DNA of 64,000 nucleotides, taken from NCBI RefSeq assembly GCF_003206695.1, contig NZ_PZJN01000007.1, forward strand, positions 173,492-237,491, in the 5' to 3' direction. Both the position numbers and the translations under genes were made by a program. The notes beneath the pieces are model-generated. The model was not told the DNA's origin, ran no database searches, and worked only from the letters and a program-made list of their open reading frames with translations. The DNA is from Salinicola halophyticus. Lineage in GTDB: Bacteria; Pseudomonadota; Gammaproteobacteria; Pseudomonadales; Halomonadaceae. Each line of letters begins with the position of its first letter. Position 1 is the stretch's first letter. Shown piece by piece: positions 1 to 8,933 of the stretch.

Positions 1-46
1 CATTGGCGGCGTTGAGTAGACAAAGTGCCTGAAAAGGCGACAGACG

Positions 47-535
47 TCAGTGACCGAATTTCTCGTTTTCACCGATATCCGGCTTGTGATCCTTCTTGAT
101 ATTGGCCTTGGCGAACTCGTAGAGCTGGAACGTCTTGCTGTCCCGGGACTGCCAGTGCTCGCCGAAATGGATGTCGATCTCCATCATGGTGATATCGGGA
201 TCTTCCTTGCCACCGGTGAACCACGCCGCCACGAACGGATTCCAGTATTTTTCGATCAGCTCGGGGTCGTGGTTGAGACGCGCCGTGCCCGACATCGATA
301 CGTAGACGCCGTCATCCTGATCCGAGAAGGAGAGACAGACATCCTGATCGGCTTTCGCCTCGAATGCCTTCTCCGCGCTGCGCCGGGTATAGAACCAGAG
401 CGTGCCGTCGTAGGCATCCTGCACCAGATGCATGGGGCGTGAACGCGGCACGCCATCGTCTAGGGTCACCAACATGCCGACCTTGATCTTTTCGATCAGC
501 TTCCAGATCTTCTGCTTATGCTCGGGACTGGACAT
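47..535 (-). CDS. Pyridoxamine 5'-phosphate oxidase-like general stress protein
   Basis: A 162-residue protein of the split-barrel flavin-binding fold related to pyridoxamine phosphate oxidase and to general stress protein 26. The N-terminal half has the family pattern of a strand pair around GMLVTLDDGVPRSRPM (residues 20-35), followed by LWFYTRRSAEKAFE and VCLSFSDQDDGVYVSMSG. Such proteins bind FMN or related cofactors in the cytoplasm; the substrate is not known. The start is supported by AGGAGG six bases upstream of ATG. It is transcribed away from the next gene, which lies on the other strand. Family assignment is firm, biochemical role is not. Confidence 0.85.
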   Translation of the reverse strand: MSSPEHKQKIWKLIEKIKVGMLVTLDDGVPRSRPMHLVQDAYDGTLWFYTRRSAEKAFEAKADQDVCLSFSDQDDGVYVSMSGTARLNHDPELIEKYWNPFVAAWFTGGKEDPDITMMEIDIHFGEHWQSRDSKTFQLYEFAKANIKKDHKPDIGENEKFGH

Positions 536-832
536 TATTGCCTCCTGCTAATGTTGCCCTATCCGGGGTTGTCCCCGTTTCGGGCGATCAACACGCCATC
601 CGGGCGTGAGCGTCTTGCGGCTAACCTATCTGGCGTCGTTGCGATCGACGCATCTTTCGATCGGCCATCACCATGGCCACCGGTAAAGACTCATAGCAGC
701 CTAGTCGCGCCTTCCCGGTCGGGCAAACCCGCGCTACTCGTTGCGGCCGCTGCCGTTATACTGGTGACGAACCGTGGCTCCGAGCCTGCATCATTCGCCC
801 TCATTCATTCGCCTTCGACCCGGACGCTCATC
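536..832. other. Divergent intergenic region without a gene
   Basis: About 300 bp between two divergent genes. An open frame runs through it in phase with the downstream phosphatase, but the phosphatase homology begins only at the ATG at 833, so I treat this as promoter space. The stretch at 791-815 has a short imperfect repeat of a tcattcgcc motif. No clear sigma70 pair or operator was found. Confidence 0.5.
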
Positions 833-2107
833 ATGTCCCTGACTCGTCCCTTCTCTCTCGACCACGCCGCCCTGCTGGACGAACTGGCGGCTACCGACAA
901 CCTGCTGATCATTCAGGATCTCGACGGCGTCTGCATGGGTCTGGTCGGCGATCCGTTGACTCGACGCCTGGAGCGTCGCTATCTCGACGCCGCGCGCCGG
1001 CTCGATGGCCACTTCTACGTGCTGACCAACGGCGAGCATATCGGCTCGCGCGGCGTGAACGGCATCGTCGAGGCGCTGTTCGAAACCCGGGACCGCGCCG
1101 GTGAACAGGGGCGTTATCTGCCCGGCCTGGCCGCCGGCGGCGTGCAGTGGCAGGATCGCTTCGGCAATGTCAGCCATCCCGGCGTCACCGACGCCGAGCT
1201 CGCGTTCCTCAAGGCGTTTCCCGCTCAGGCCGAAGCATTTCTCGAATCACTGCTGTCCCGGCCGCCCTACTCGCTGCCGCCGGACGTGCGGCGCGATCTG
1301 ATCGCCGCCGCGGTGCTCGACAATCTGGCGTCGCCGACACTCAACTTGAACGTCTTCCATCACCACTGGCGGGCCGATCCGGCGCATTACCGGACGCTAC
1401 AGGCCGCCGTCGCCGACTTCATGCGAGAGCGCCTCGACGCTGGCAATCAGGCCGGTCTCGATCACGCCTTCTTCGTCCACTACGCCCCCAATGCGGGCCA
1501 GGACGACAACGGCAATGAACGATTGCGCGAGAGCGACGGCGTTGCCAATGGCAACGCCGGCACTACCGATTTCCAATTGATGCTGCGGGGCGCCGTCAAG
1601 GAAGTCGGCGTGCTGATCATTCTCAACCGCTACTACCATCGCCACACCGGTGAATATCCGCTGGGCGAGAGTTTCAACGCCCGGGAAGCGCCTCGCGATT
1701 ACGCCGCGCTGCTGGCGCTGGCGCGCGATCACTTCGATCCGGCGCTGATGCCGCGCATCGTCGGCGTCGGCGACACCGTGACATCATTCACACAGGACTC
1801 CAAAGCCGGATCGCAGCGACAGCGTGGCGGCAGCGACCGCGGCTTTCTGACGCTGGTCCAGCAGCTGGGGAAGGCTTTCGACAGCGGCAACCGGGTGCTC
1901 TACATCGACAGCAGCAGCGGCGAAGTACGCCGTGCCGGTGTCGATGCCGAGCGGCTGGCGCAACATGGCGAAGACCCGAGCGTCGAACTCTGGTCGGCGC
2001 TGGAGGGGATCAGCGATCCCGATGACGCCCTCGAGCTGGATGTGATTTTCCCCCGCGGTCACGAACAGTACATCGACTTCTTCTGCGAGCTGGTCGCGCG
2101 GCGGTGA
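833..2107 (+). CDS. ggpP: Glucosylglycerol 3-phosphatase (salt-tolerance phosphatase)
   Basis: The 424-residue protein matches the glucosylglycerol-3-phosphatase family (StpA/GgpP), which dephosphorylates glucosylglycerol phosphate made by GgpS to give the osmolyte glucosylglycerol. A HAD-type nucleophile motif DLDGVCM lies at residues 29-35, followed by a YVLTNGEH segment, and IVGVGDTVTSF near residue 310 fits the acidic metal-binding motif. The open frame begins at 518, but family-like sequence starts at the ATG at 833; the Shine-Dalgarno there is weak. No ggpS synthase is present in the window, although phosphoglucomutase, which feeds nucleotide-sugar synthesis, lies 1.8 kb away. A cytoplasmic osmoadaptation role is inferred from the family. 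Confidence 0.8.
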   Translation: MSLTRPFSLDHAALLDELAATDNLLIIQDLDGVCMGLVGDPLTRRLERRYLDAARRLDGHFYVLTNGEHIGSRGVNGIVEALFETRDRAGEQGRYLPGLAAGGVQWQDRFGNVSHPGVTDAELAFLKAFPAQAEAFLESLLSRPPYSLPPDVRRDLIAAAVLDNLASPTLNLNVFHHHWRADPAHYRTLQAAVADFMRERLDAGNQAGLDHAFFVHYAPNAGQDDNGNERLRESDGVANGNAGTTDFQLMLRGAVKEVGVLIILNRYYHRHTGEYPLGESFNAREAPRDYAALLALARDHFDPALMPRIVGVGDTVTSFTQDSKAGSQRQRGGSDRGFLTLVQQLGKAFDSGNRVLYIDSSSGEVRRAGVDAERLAQHGEDPSVELWSALEGISDPDDALELDVIFPRGHEQYIDFFCELVARR

Positions 2108-2116
2108 CTCGACGAC

Positions 2117-2144
2117 GTTGATTCGGCGGCGTTGATTCGGCGGC
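2117..2144. repeat. Perfect 14-bp tandem duplication after ggpP
   Basis: Two identical copies of gttgattcggcggc sit back to back starting ten bases after the phosphatase stop codon. No coding or hairpin role is apparent. Confidence 0.9.
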
Positions 2145-2162
2145 GTCGATCGACAACGTAGA

Positions 2163-3911
2163 TCAGCGCCAGTCCTTCGCGTTTACCAGTATCGTGCCGG
2201 AGAGATGATCCAGCGTCGGCACGGGGCCGTTGGAACCGCTGACCGTTTCCAGCACCAGCCCCAGCCGCACGCCGTCTTGGCGCAGTGTGACCAACTCCGG
2301 CTCGCTGTCAGTGCCGCTCGATGTCGCGGTCATCTCGGGAAGCAGATCGAAACGCGATGTCCTGGTGGCCGAAGAGACCCGCAACGTCCGCCCTTCCAAC
2401 TGCAGACGCAACACTTCCCCCGACGACAAGGGCGCTTCGATAACATTCCCGGCTGACATATCGATGCCGCTCAGTAGCAGATCGAAGCCCTCCAGCGCGA
2501 TCCCCGCCGTGCCTGAATAGACGCGAGAGAAGTAGGACGAGCCGCTGCCTGCCTCGATGGCCGTCGACGGATCGAGTTCCCAGGCCCGCGCCACCGTTCC
2601 AAAGCTCAGGGCTTTCTCGTTCGATGACGTGTCGTTCGATAACTTGGCGCCGGCCGGTGCCACCCGCGCCAGCGCGTCGACATTCCGAAGATAACCCAGC
2701 GCCGCCAGGGCTTCGCCGGTCTGCTGCGGATTTCTCGCGGGCTGCTCGACGATCGTCAGAAAGCGCTCGCTCTGGCTGCGAATCGATGTCCACTCGGCAC
2801 CCTGCGGGCCGAAGCTCGCCAACAGCATCGCCAGCACGGGAATCGCGGCCATCGGTCGAATATCGCCTCGCCAACGCGGAAAACTCTGCAACGCCGCGAT
2901 GATCGCCAGCACCAGTGCCAGCGCCGCCAGCAGATAGCGCTCCGGTGTCACGCCGTAGGCTCCGATACGCAGTGTCAGCGCCATGGTCAGCAACAGCAGC
3001 GGCACCGGCAACAACCACGGCCAGTGGCGCAGGAAAGCACTCGTTAGCGCCCGCGCGCCGCGCATGAAAGGCCGGCAGATCACCAGCGCAGTCACCAGAC
3101 AGATACCGAACCCGGAGACAAGCCAGCCGCTTTGACCACTGGGGAGCGCGCCAACCAGCAGACATTTCGCGGCATAGACATGCAGGATCACGGCGTAGAC
3201 GAGAATCAGCGGCGCGGCGACCCACTCGCCGAGCACGCTGACCGCTCTGGCCGACAGCGTATCGAGACGGCAGTCGGCGGCGAGATCGAATCTCCGAGGT
3301 ATCAATGCCAACCAGAACAGGGGGGCGAACAGCAGCGCCGTCATCGCCGCCAGGTGCGCATAGAGCTCGAACGGCACCTCGAGCCCGAACAGCAGGTTCA
3401 GACTGACGAGAACCAGCGAGATACCGCCCCCGAGCAGACTCCAGCCAATGGCGGCGAGCAGAAAGGCGAAGGTCAGGCGACCCAGCAACCCTCGAAACGA
3501 TTCCCCGCTGCCCCCCGCCAGGTAGGGAGCGACCGGAATCAGCGCGACAAGCGCGAACGCCAGCAGCCACGTCGAGGTATGCAACGCGTCCTGAAACCAG
3601 ACCAGACAGAACCCGCATGCCCCGGCGATCGCCGCCGCGAGCTGGCGAACGCCCGGCCCGATCATCTCGCGCCGGCGCGTCACGGCCTCGAAACCCAGCG
3701 TGGCCGAAAGCGCGGCCGTCGCGGCACATGCGAGTCCCACCAGCACGCGCCACGCGGCATCCGCCGGGCCGATCTCTTCGATCAACAGGTTGGCGACGAA
3801 CGTCGCGGCCAGAAGCCACGCGATCACCACCGGGAAGCGCAACAGCACCTCCCGATAGCTGGCCATCTCTCGCAGGCGTTGCCGCCAGCGCTCTTTGCTG
3901 CGCGCCGACAT
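2163..3911 (-). CDS. DUF4153-type multi-spanning membrane protein
   Basis: A 582-residue inner-membrane protein. Roughly the first 360 residues form about ten to twelve hydrophobic segments, among them VVIAWLLAATFVANLLI, WLLAFALVALIPVAPYL and WPWLLPVPLLLLTMALTL. After them a soluble C-terminal region of about 200 residues begins near SIRSQSERFLTIVEQPARN. This matches the DUF4153 family, whose function is unknown. It is followed on the same strand, upstream in transcription, by pgm with only 12 bp between them, so the two may be cotranscribed. I cannot assign a substrate or partner. Confidence 0.75.
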   Translation of the reverse strand: MSARSKERWRQRLREMASYREVLLRFPVVIAWLLAATFVANLLIEEIGPADAAWRVLVGLACAATAALSATLGFEAVTRRREMIGPGVRQLAAAIAGACGFCLVWFQDALHTSTWLLAFALVALIPVAPYLAGGSGESFRGLLGRLTFAFLLAAIGWSLLGGGISLVLVSLNLLFGLEVPFELYAHLAAMTALLFAPLFWLALIPRRFDLAADCRLDTLSARAVSVLGEWVAAPLILVYAVILHVYAAKCLLVGALPSGQSGWLVSGFGICLVTALVICRPFMRGARALTSAFLRHWPWLLPVPLLLLTMALTLRIGAYGVTPERYLLAALALVLAIIAALQSFPRWRGDIRPMAAIPVLAMLLASFGPQGAEWTSIRSQSERFLTIVEQPARNPQQTGEALAALGYLRNVDALARVAPAGAKLSNDTSSNEKALSFGTVARAWELDPSTAIEAGSGSSYFSRVYSGTAGIALEGFDLLLSGIDMSAGNVIEAPLSSGEVLRLQLEGRTLRVSSATRTSRFDLLPEMTATSSGTDSEPELVTLRQDGVRLGLVLETVSGSNGPVPTLDHLSGTILVNAKDWR

Positions 3912-3923
3912 ACGGTTCGCCGC

Positions 3924-5588
3924 TTAGCTCGCCAGCACCTCGTCGACCAGCGCCTTGGCTTCCTGCTGAATCTGCTTCAGGTGCGCTTCGCCTTCAAAGC
4001 TTTCGGCGTAGATCTTGTAGACGTCTTCAGTGCCGGACGGGCGCGCGGCGAACCAGCCGGCGTCCGTGACGACCTTGAGCCCGCCAATGGCGGCGCCGTT
4101 GCCGGGTGCTTCGGTCAGCTTGCGAGTGATCGGATGGCCGGCCAGCGTCTCGGCGGTCACCTGCTCCGGCGAGAGCTTGCCGAGCTTGGCCTTCTGCTCG
4201 CGGTTGGCCGGTGCGTCGACGCGCTCGTAGACCGGCGCCCCGAAGCGCTCGGTCAATGCCTGGTAGCGTTCGCCCGGATCCTTGCCGGTGACGGCGGTGA
4301 TCTCGGCGGCCAGCAGGCCCAGGATCAGGCCATCCTTGTCGGTGGACCAGGGCTTGCCATCGAGTGTCAGGAACGAGGCGCCGGCGGACTCTTCGCCACC
4401 GAAACCCAGGCTGCCATCGATCAGGCCGTCGACGAACCACTTGAAGCCTACCGGCACCTCGATTACTTCTCGGCCGATGCCTTCGGCGACGTAATCGATC
4501 ATCGACGACGACACCAGTGTCTTGCCGATGGCGGCCTTGTCGCTCCAGTTCGGGCGATGGGTGAACAGATACTCGATGGCGACGGCGAGATAGTGGTTGG
4601 GATTCAGCAATCCCGTGGAACGGGCGACGATGCCGTGACGATCGTGATCGGTGTCGCAGGCGAACGAGACGTCGAAGCGATCCTTGTTCTCGATCAGCCC
4701 GGCCATGGCGTAGGGCGACGAGCAGTCCATGCGGATCTTGCCGTCCCAGTCGACGCGCATGAAGCGGAAGGTCGGGTCGACCGTGGTGGAGATCACCTCC
4801 AGCGGCAGATCGTACTTTTCGGCGATCCGCGGCCAGTAGTGAACGCCGGCGCCGCCCAGCGGATCGACGCCGAACTTGAGCCCGGAGTCGCGAATCGCGG
4901 CCATGTCGATGACCTTGTCGAGGCCGCTGACGTAGCTGTCGATGAAATCGAAACGCTGGGTCGTCGGCGCTTTCAGCGCTTCGGCGTAACTGATCCGCCG
5001 AACGCCCTCGAGCCCGGCGGCGAGCAGTTCATTGGCGCGTTCCTGGATCCACTTGGTCACGCTGGTATCGGCGGGGCCACCGTTGGTCGGGTTGTATTTG
5101 AAGCCGCCGTCCGTGGGGGGGTTGTGGGACGGAGTGATCACGATGCCGTCGGCCAGGCCACCGGTGCGGCCCTGGTTGTAGACCAGAATCGCGTTGGAGA
5201 TCGCCGGCGTCGGCGTGAAGCCGACGTCACCGCCGGTTTCCTCGCAGCCGGCGTCGATTCGCGTCTCGATCCCGTTGGCCGCCAGCACTTCCAGCGCGGA
5301 GACGAACGCCGGCTCGGACAGCGCGTGGGTGTCCATGCCGATGAACAGCGGCCCCTCGATGCCCTGGGTGTCGCGGTACTCGCAGATCGCCTGGGTCGTG
5401 GCCAGAATGTGCCACTCGTTGAAGCTCGTCTTCAGCGACGAGCCGCGATGACCGGAGGTACCGAACGCAACCTGCTGACCGGGATCGCTGACATCGGGGC
5501 GTTCGCTGTAATAGCGCGACACCAGCCGTGGAATATTGGCGAGGCTGTGTTCGTCGGGCAAGCGTCCTGCTTGGGGATCGATACTCAT
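3924..5588 (-). CDS. pgm: Alpha-D-glucose phosphate-specific phosphoglucomutase
   Basis: This 554-residue cytosolic enzyme interconverts glucose 1-phosphate and glucose 6-phosphate, and its length is close to that of E. coli Pgm (546). Visible hexomutase motifs in order are [10 protein letters not shown] near the N-terminus, the catalytic serine loop [13 protein letters not shown], the metal-binding loop CDTDHDRHG, the sugar-binding loop [12 protein letters not shown], and the C-terminal phosphate-binding loop [15 protein letters not shown]. The frame is open further upstream, but ATG at 5588 has AAAGGAA at the right spacing and begins the conserved protein. It probably supplies glucose 1-phosphate for polysaccharide or nucleotide-sugar synthesis, including precursors of glucosylglycerol. 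Confidence 0.95.
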   Translation of the reverse strand: MSIDPQAGRLPDEHSLANIPRLVSRYYSERPDVSDPGQQVAFGTSGHRGSSLKTSFNEWHILATTQAICEYRDTQGIEGPLFIGMDTHALSEPAFVSALEVLAANGIETRIDAGCEETGGDVGFTPTPAISNAILVYNQGRTGGLADGIVITPSHNPPTDGGFKYNPTNGGPADTSVTKWIQERANELLAAGLEGVRRISYAEALKAPTTQRFDFIDSYVSGLDKVIDMAAIRDSGLKFGVDPLGGAGVHYWPRIAEKYDLPLEVISTTVDPTFRFMRVDWDGKIRMDCSSPYAMAGLIENKDRFDVSFACDTDHDRHGIVARSTGLLNPNHYLAVAIEYLFTHRPNWSDKAAIGKTLVSSSMIDYVAEGIGREVIEVPVGFKWFVDGLIDGSLGFGGEESAGASFLTLDGKPWSTDKDGLILGLLAAEITAVTGKDPGERYQALTERFGAPVYERVDAPANREQKAKLGKLSPEQVTAETLAGHPITRKLTEAPGNGAAIGGLKVVTDAGWFAARPSGTEDVYKIYAESFEGEAHLKQIQQEAKALVDEVLAS

Positions 5589-5830
5589 CGTCGGTTCCTT
5601 TCGATGGTCCTTGGGGACAGATTCCCTATAGCAGACCATCATCCCCGCCCGACAAGCAAGATGAGCTCGTCCATGCTGCCGGTTTACTTGAAGCCCACGG
5701 TCATCCCCCACTCATCCGATCTGCTCATCCCCGCCATTCACTCACGCTAGCCATCCGCGCCATTCATTCGCGACGGCCATCCGCGATGGTCATCCGGCCC
5801 GGTCGGCCGGACTGCAGCCTTCGTCACTCG

Positions 5831-7063
5831 TTACTGGCAGCTGGTCGCCACGGCATCGCGATCGGCCGCTGCCTCCGGCCGCGTCCTGACGGCCACCAGG
5901 ATCAGCGCAGAGGCGGCCAGCAACAGCGTGCCGGCCGTCGCGCACACGCCCAGCACGCCGCTGATATCGAACATGACCCCGCCGACGGCAGCCCCCAGCG
6001 CGATCGCCAACTGAATCGAGGCCACGATCAAGCCACCGCCGCTCTCGGCTTCGTCCGGCACGATCCGGGTGATCCAGGTCGACCAGGCAACCGGCACGGC
6101 GCCGAAGGCGAAGCCCCACAGCGCCACCATGATGGCGTCGGTGGTCATCGAGAAGCCGCCCAGCGTGGCCAGCAACCAGCCCATCACGCCCATGATCAGC
6201 GGCATCATCAAGAGTGTCAGACGCAGGCTCCGCTCGAGCAGGTAACCCGCGGCCAACGTGCCGATGAAGTTGGCGACGCCGAACGCCAGCAGGGTTGACG
6301 AGAGCTCGTTGATGCCCATGCGGGAAACGCCTTCGAGAAACGGACGGACATAGGTGAAGAACGCGAAATGGCCGCAGAACACCAGCAGAATGGCCACGAT
6401 GCCGGCCGCCATGCCCGGTCGCTTCATCACGCTGACCAGCGTACCCAGCGGCGTCGGCCGTCCGGGCTCCATTCGCGGCAGGGTGAAATACTGCAGAACC
6501 AGCGTCACGATCGACAGCGCCGTCGCCAGCAGGAACACGTTGCGCCAGCCGATCATATCGCCGAGATAGCTGCCCAGCGCGGCGGCGCTGATGGTAGCGA
6601 TGGGGACTCCAGTGAACAGCAGCGACAGCGCCCGCGGCACGTCATGCTCCGACACCAGCCGCATCACCGTAGCGGCGGACAGTGCCCAGAACCCGCCCAG
6701 CGCCACGCCGAGCAGTACCCGGCCGACGAGCAGCCAGGCCAGGTGCGGCGCGAACGCGACCACCAGATTGGCGGCGATCATCAGCACGGAGAATCCCAGC
6801 AGCACGTGGCGACGATCGAGTCGCTGCGTCACGGAGGTCACCAGCAAGCCGGAGAGCAGCGCGACCACTGCCGTCACCGTGACCGCCTGCCCGGCCTGAC
6901 CTTCGCTGATGGCCAGCGAGTCCGCCATCGGGGTCAGCAGGCTGGCCGGCAGAAATTCCGCCATCACCAGGCTGAAAACGCCCATCGTCAGTGAAAACAC
7001 GGCGACCCAAAGCGATGGCGTGGGCGGCTCGGGCGTCGAGAATTGAGTTTTTGGCGTCGTCAT
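5831..7063 (-). CDS. MFS efflux transporter, NepI/purine nucleoside exporter-like
   Basis: A 410-residue, 12-helix major facilitator. The N-terminal region reads VEFLP-like MAEFLPASLLTPMADSLAIS, and further segments GRVLLGVALGGFWALSAATVMR, GWRNVFLL and VPVAWSTWITR are very close to E. coli NepI (purine ribonucleoside efflux) and its DHA1 relatives. It sits in the inner membrane and is expected to use the proton gradient. It is divergent from an AraC-type regulator across a 79-bp gap, the typical arrangement of a pump and its local regulator. The substrate may be a drug or metabolite rather than inosine. Confidence 0.85.
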   Translation of the reverse strand: MTTPKTQFSTPEPPTPSLWVAVFSLTMGVFSLVMAEFLPASLLTPMADSLAISEGQAGQAVTVTAVVALLSGLLVTSVTQRLDRRHVLLGFSVLMIAANLVVAFAPHLAWLLVGRVLLGVALGGFWALSAATVMRLVSEHDVPRALSLLFTGVPIATISAAALGSYLGDMIGWRNVFLLATALSIVTLVLQYFTLPRMEPGRPTPLGTLVSVMKRPGMAAGIVAILLVFCGHFAFFTYVRPFLEGVSRMGINELSSTLLAFGVANFIGTLAAGYLLERSLRLTLLMMPLIMGVMGWLLATLGGFSMTTDAIMVALWGFAFGAVPVAWSTWITRIVPDEAESGGGLIVASIQLAIALGAAVGGVMFDISGVLGVCATAGTLLLAASALILVAVRTRPEAAADRDAVATSCQ

Positions 7064-7142
7064 TTCGAGATTCCAATCAAGACTTGGGATGACGCCTAGA
7101 CTAAAGTAGTATCGTAGGATCCTCTATCACTAAAACTCCGGC

Positions 7143-8123
7143 ATGATTGATCAAAAGTCCGAAATCATTGCGCCCGTCGATGCCCCGTTGCGCTCCAGCG
7201 AATGGATCAATGAGCTGCTGCTAGGCATGCGTCTGTCCGGGCTGAACTATCGGCGCGTCCAGATAGCCCCGCCTTTCGGCATCCGTTTCGATACCGATAT
7301 CCGCTGTGCGCAATTTCATTTCGTCGCCCAGGGGCCTGTCCTGCTGCGGCTCGGCGGTGACGAACAGATTCTGGAGACAGGCGATGCCGTGCTGCTGCCC
7401 CGGGGCGGCCAGCACTGCCTGCTCTCCTCGTCCGAGGTAAAGAGCCGCGACATCGAACAGATCGACGCGCTGCCGCTGTGTGATGACTTCAGTTGCGTCA
7501 ATGAATGCCCCGACACGCTGGACGGCACGCCACCGGTACGCCTGTTCAGCGGCTGCATGCAGTTCGATCTGGGCGGTATGCAGCCGCTGTTGACGCTGAT
7601 GCCCGCGGTGATGCATGTCGGCACCCTGCTCTCGCGCTACCCGGAGATGCTGCCGATGCTGGAGGCGATGGCGCGCGAAGCGAGTCTCGAGCGGGCCGGC
7701 GCCGCCGGCATTCTCTCGCGGCTGGCCGACGTGGTGGCTGCCAGCATCGTGCGAGGCTGGGTCGAGTGCGACTGCGCCGATATCGGCGGCTGGATCGAGG
7801 CATTGCGGGACCCGCGCCTGGGCAAGGTTATCGCCGCCGTCCACCGCGAGCCCGGACGCGACTGGACGGTCGCTGCGATGGCGGCAGAAATGGGCAGCTC
7901 GCGCTCGGTGTTCGCCGAACGCTTCCGCGGCTCGCTAGGCGTCTCGCCGCTCGGCTACGTCACCCAGTTACGGATGCGCCTGGCCACGCAGTGGATCGCC
8001 GAGCGGCAGCTATCCATTGACCAGATTGCCTGGCGCCTGGGCTACGGGTCTCAAGCCGCGTTCAGTCGCGCGTTCAAGCGCGCCACGGGCAGGACGCCGG
8101 GGGCGGTTCGCAGCCACCGATGA
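7143..8123 (+). CDS. AraC-family regulator with cupin sensor domain
   Basis: A 326-residue DNA-binding regulator. Residues about 40-200 form a cupin-like sensor region (FDTDIRCAQFHFVAQGPVLLR, then LETGDAVLLPRGGQH), and residues about 225-322 contain the two helix-turn-helix motifs of the AraC family, with the signature around LSIDQIAWRLGYGSQAAFSRAFKRATG. It is transcribed divergently from the NepI-like exporter and most likely controls it. The ligand is not deducible from sequence. Confidence 0.9.
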   Translation: MIDQKSEIIAPVDAPLRSSEWINELLLGMRLSGLNYRRVQIAPPFGIRFDTDIRCAQFHFVAQGPVLLRLGGDEQILETGDAVLLPRGGQHCLLSSSEVKSRDIEQIDALPLCDDFSCVNECPDTLDGTPPVRLFSGCMQFDLGGMQPLLTLMPAVMHVGTLLSRYPEMLPMLEAMAREASLERAGAAGILSRLADVVAASIVRGWVECDCADIGGWIEALRDPRLGKVIAAVHREPGRDWTVAAMAAEMGSSRSVFAERFRGSLGVSPLGYVTQLRMRLATQWIAERQLSIDQIAWRLGYGSQAAFSRAFKRATGRTPGAVRSHR

Positions 8124-8289
8124 ATAGGAATTCACTGTGGCGCCACGCCATCGGCGTGATCTACCCGGCGAAGAAGCCGGCGTCCATCATGTCAGGCGCG
8201 AACCGTCACGGACGCTTTCCGCGATCGTTGTGCCGCCTCCGCCGTTCTCACTAGACTGTAGCGACTGCCTGCCACGACGGATCGCCATC

Positions 8290-8826
8290 ATGCCCCTGTT
8301 TAACCGTGACCGACTTTTTCGCGGGCGAACGCCCGAAGCTCCGGGCGATATCGTGCACGACGACACCATTCGGCTGCCGACGGAGCCCGGCGAGACACGG
8401 CCCCTTATGACACAGGCCTTTAAGACACAGGACTTTGAGACACAGACCCTCGAAACAGAGGCCGTCGCCCCTCAGGACGTGAGTGCGCATCAGGGCGTCT
8501 ACAGCGACGAGCGCTTCTGGCGCAAGCTGACTCGCTTCGGCAAGCGCGCCGGCCGCGAGGTGGCCCTGAAAGCGCTGCAGCTCTATTTCGTGCTCAGGCG
8601 CCCCGACGTGCCGTTCTGGGCCAAATCGACCATCATCGGTGCGCTGGGTTATTTCATCTCGCCGCTGGACGCGATTCCCGATTTCATCGTCGGTGTCGGC
8701 TTCACCGACGATGCCAGCGTCCTGGCCGCAGCGCTGGTGGCGGTGTCGATCTACATCGATGAAGACATCAAGCTTCAGGCGGAGTCCGCCCTGGCGCACT
8801 GGTGGCCAAACGAACGCGAGACATGA
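8290..8826 (+). CDS. YkvA/DUF1232 small membrane-associated protein with repeat N-terminus
   Basis: A 178-residue protein. The DUF1232 (YkvA) region is clear in the second half: VPFWAKSTIIGALGYFISP, then LDAIPDFIVGVGFTDDASVL. Its role in the family is unknown, and membrane association is suggested by the hydrophobic segment. The variable N-terminal half contains three copies of a 15-bp unit (8410-8454) that encodes TQAFK, TQDFE and TQTLE, a low-complexity linker. The start was placed at ATG 8290 because upstream sequence of the longer frame has no family character. Confidence 0.75.
   Translation: MPLFNRDRLFRGRTPEAPGDIVHDDTIRLPTEPGETRPLMTQAFKTQDFETQTLETEAVAPQDVSAHQGVYSDERFWRKLTRFGKRAGREVALKALQLYFVLRRPDVPFWAKSTIIGALGYFISPLDAIPDFIVGVGFTDDASVLAAALVAVSIYIDEDIKLQAESALAHWWPNERET
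8410..8454 (+). repeat. Three 15-bp tandem copies within the YkvA-like gene
   Basis: Units begin with acacag and are in frame, so copy-number change would keep the reading frame. They encode the pattern TQ-x-[FL]-[KE] three times, followed by a partial fourth copy starting TE. Confidence 0.85.
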
Positions 8827-8862
8827 AATCGTACCGGTCGCCTCTTGCCGGTTCAGCGACTT

Positions 8863-8878
8863 TTTTTGTACACAAAAA
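8863..8878. promoter_or_regulatory. Inverted repeat, candidate operator of the purine permease
   Basis: The sequence tttttgt-ac-acaaaaa is a perfect 7-2-7 inverted repeat lying 56 bp before the permease start. The core TTGTACACAA resembles operators of FadR-type GntR regulators. No such regulator gene is adjacent, so the trans factor is unknown. Confidence 0.45.
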
Positions 8879-8933
8879 CGCTCTAGAGTAGATCACCAAA
8901 GAGAGACAACAACAAAAGACTTTGGAGTATTCA

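Noticed and set aside
3132-5750. 872-codon open frame on the plus strand
   Set aside because: It lies opposite pgm and the DUF4153 gene, which have clear family motifs, and its translation is Arg/Gly/Asp-rich low-complexity sequence typical of antisense frames in GC-rich DNA.
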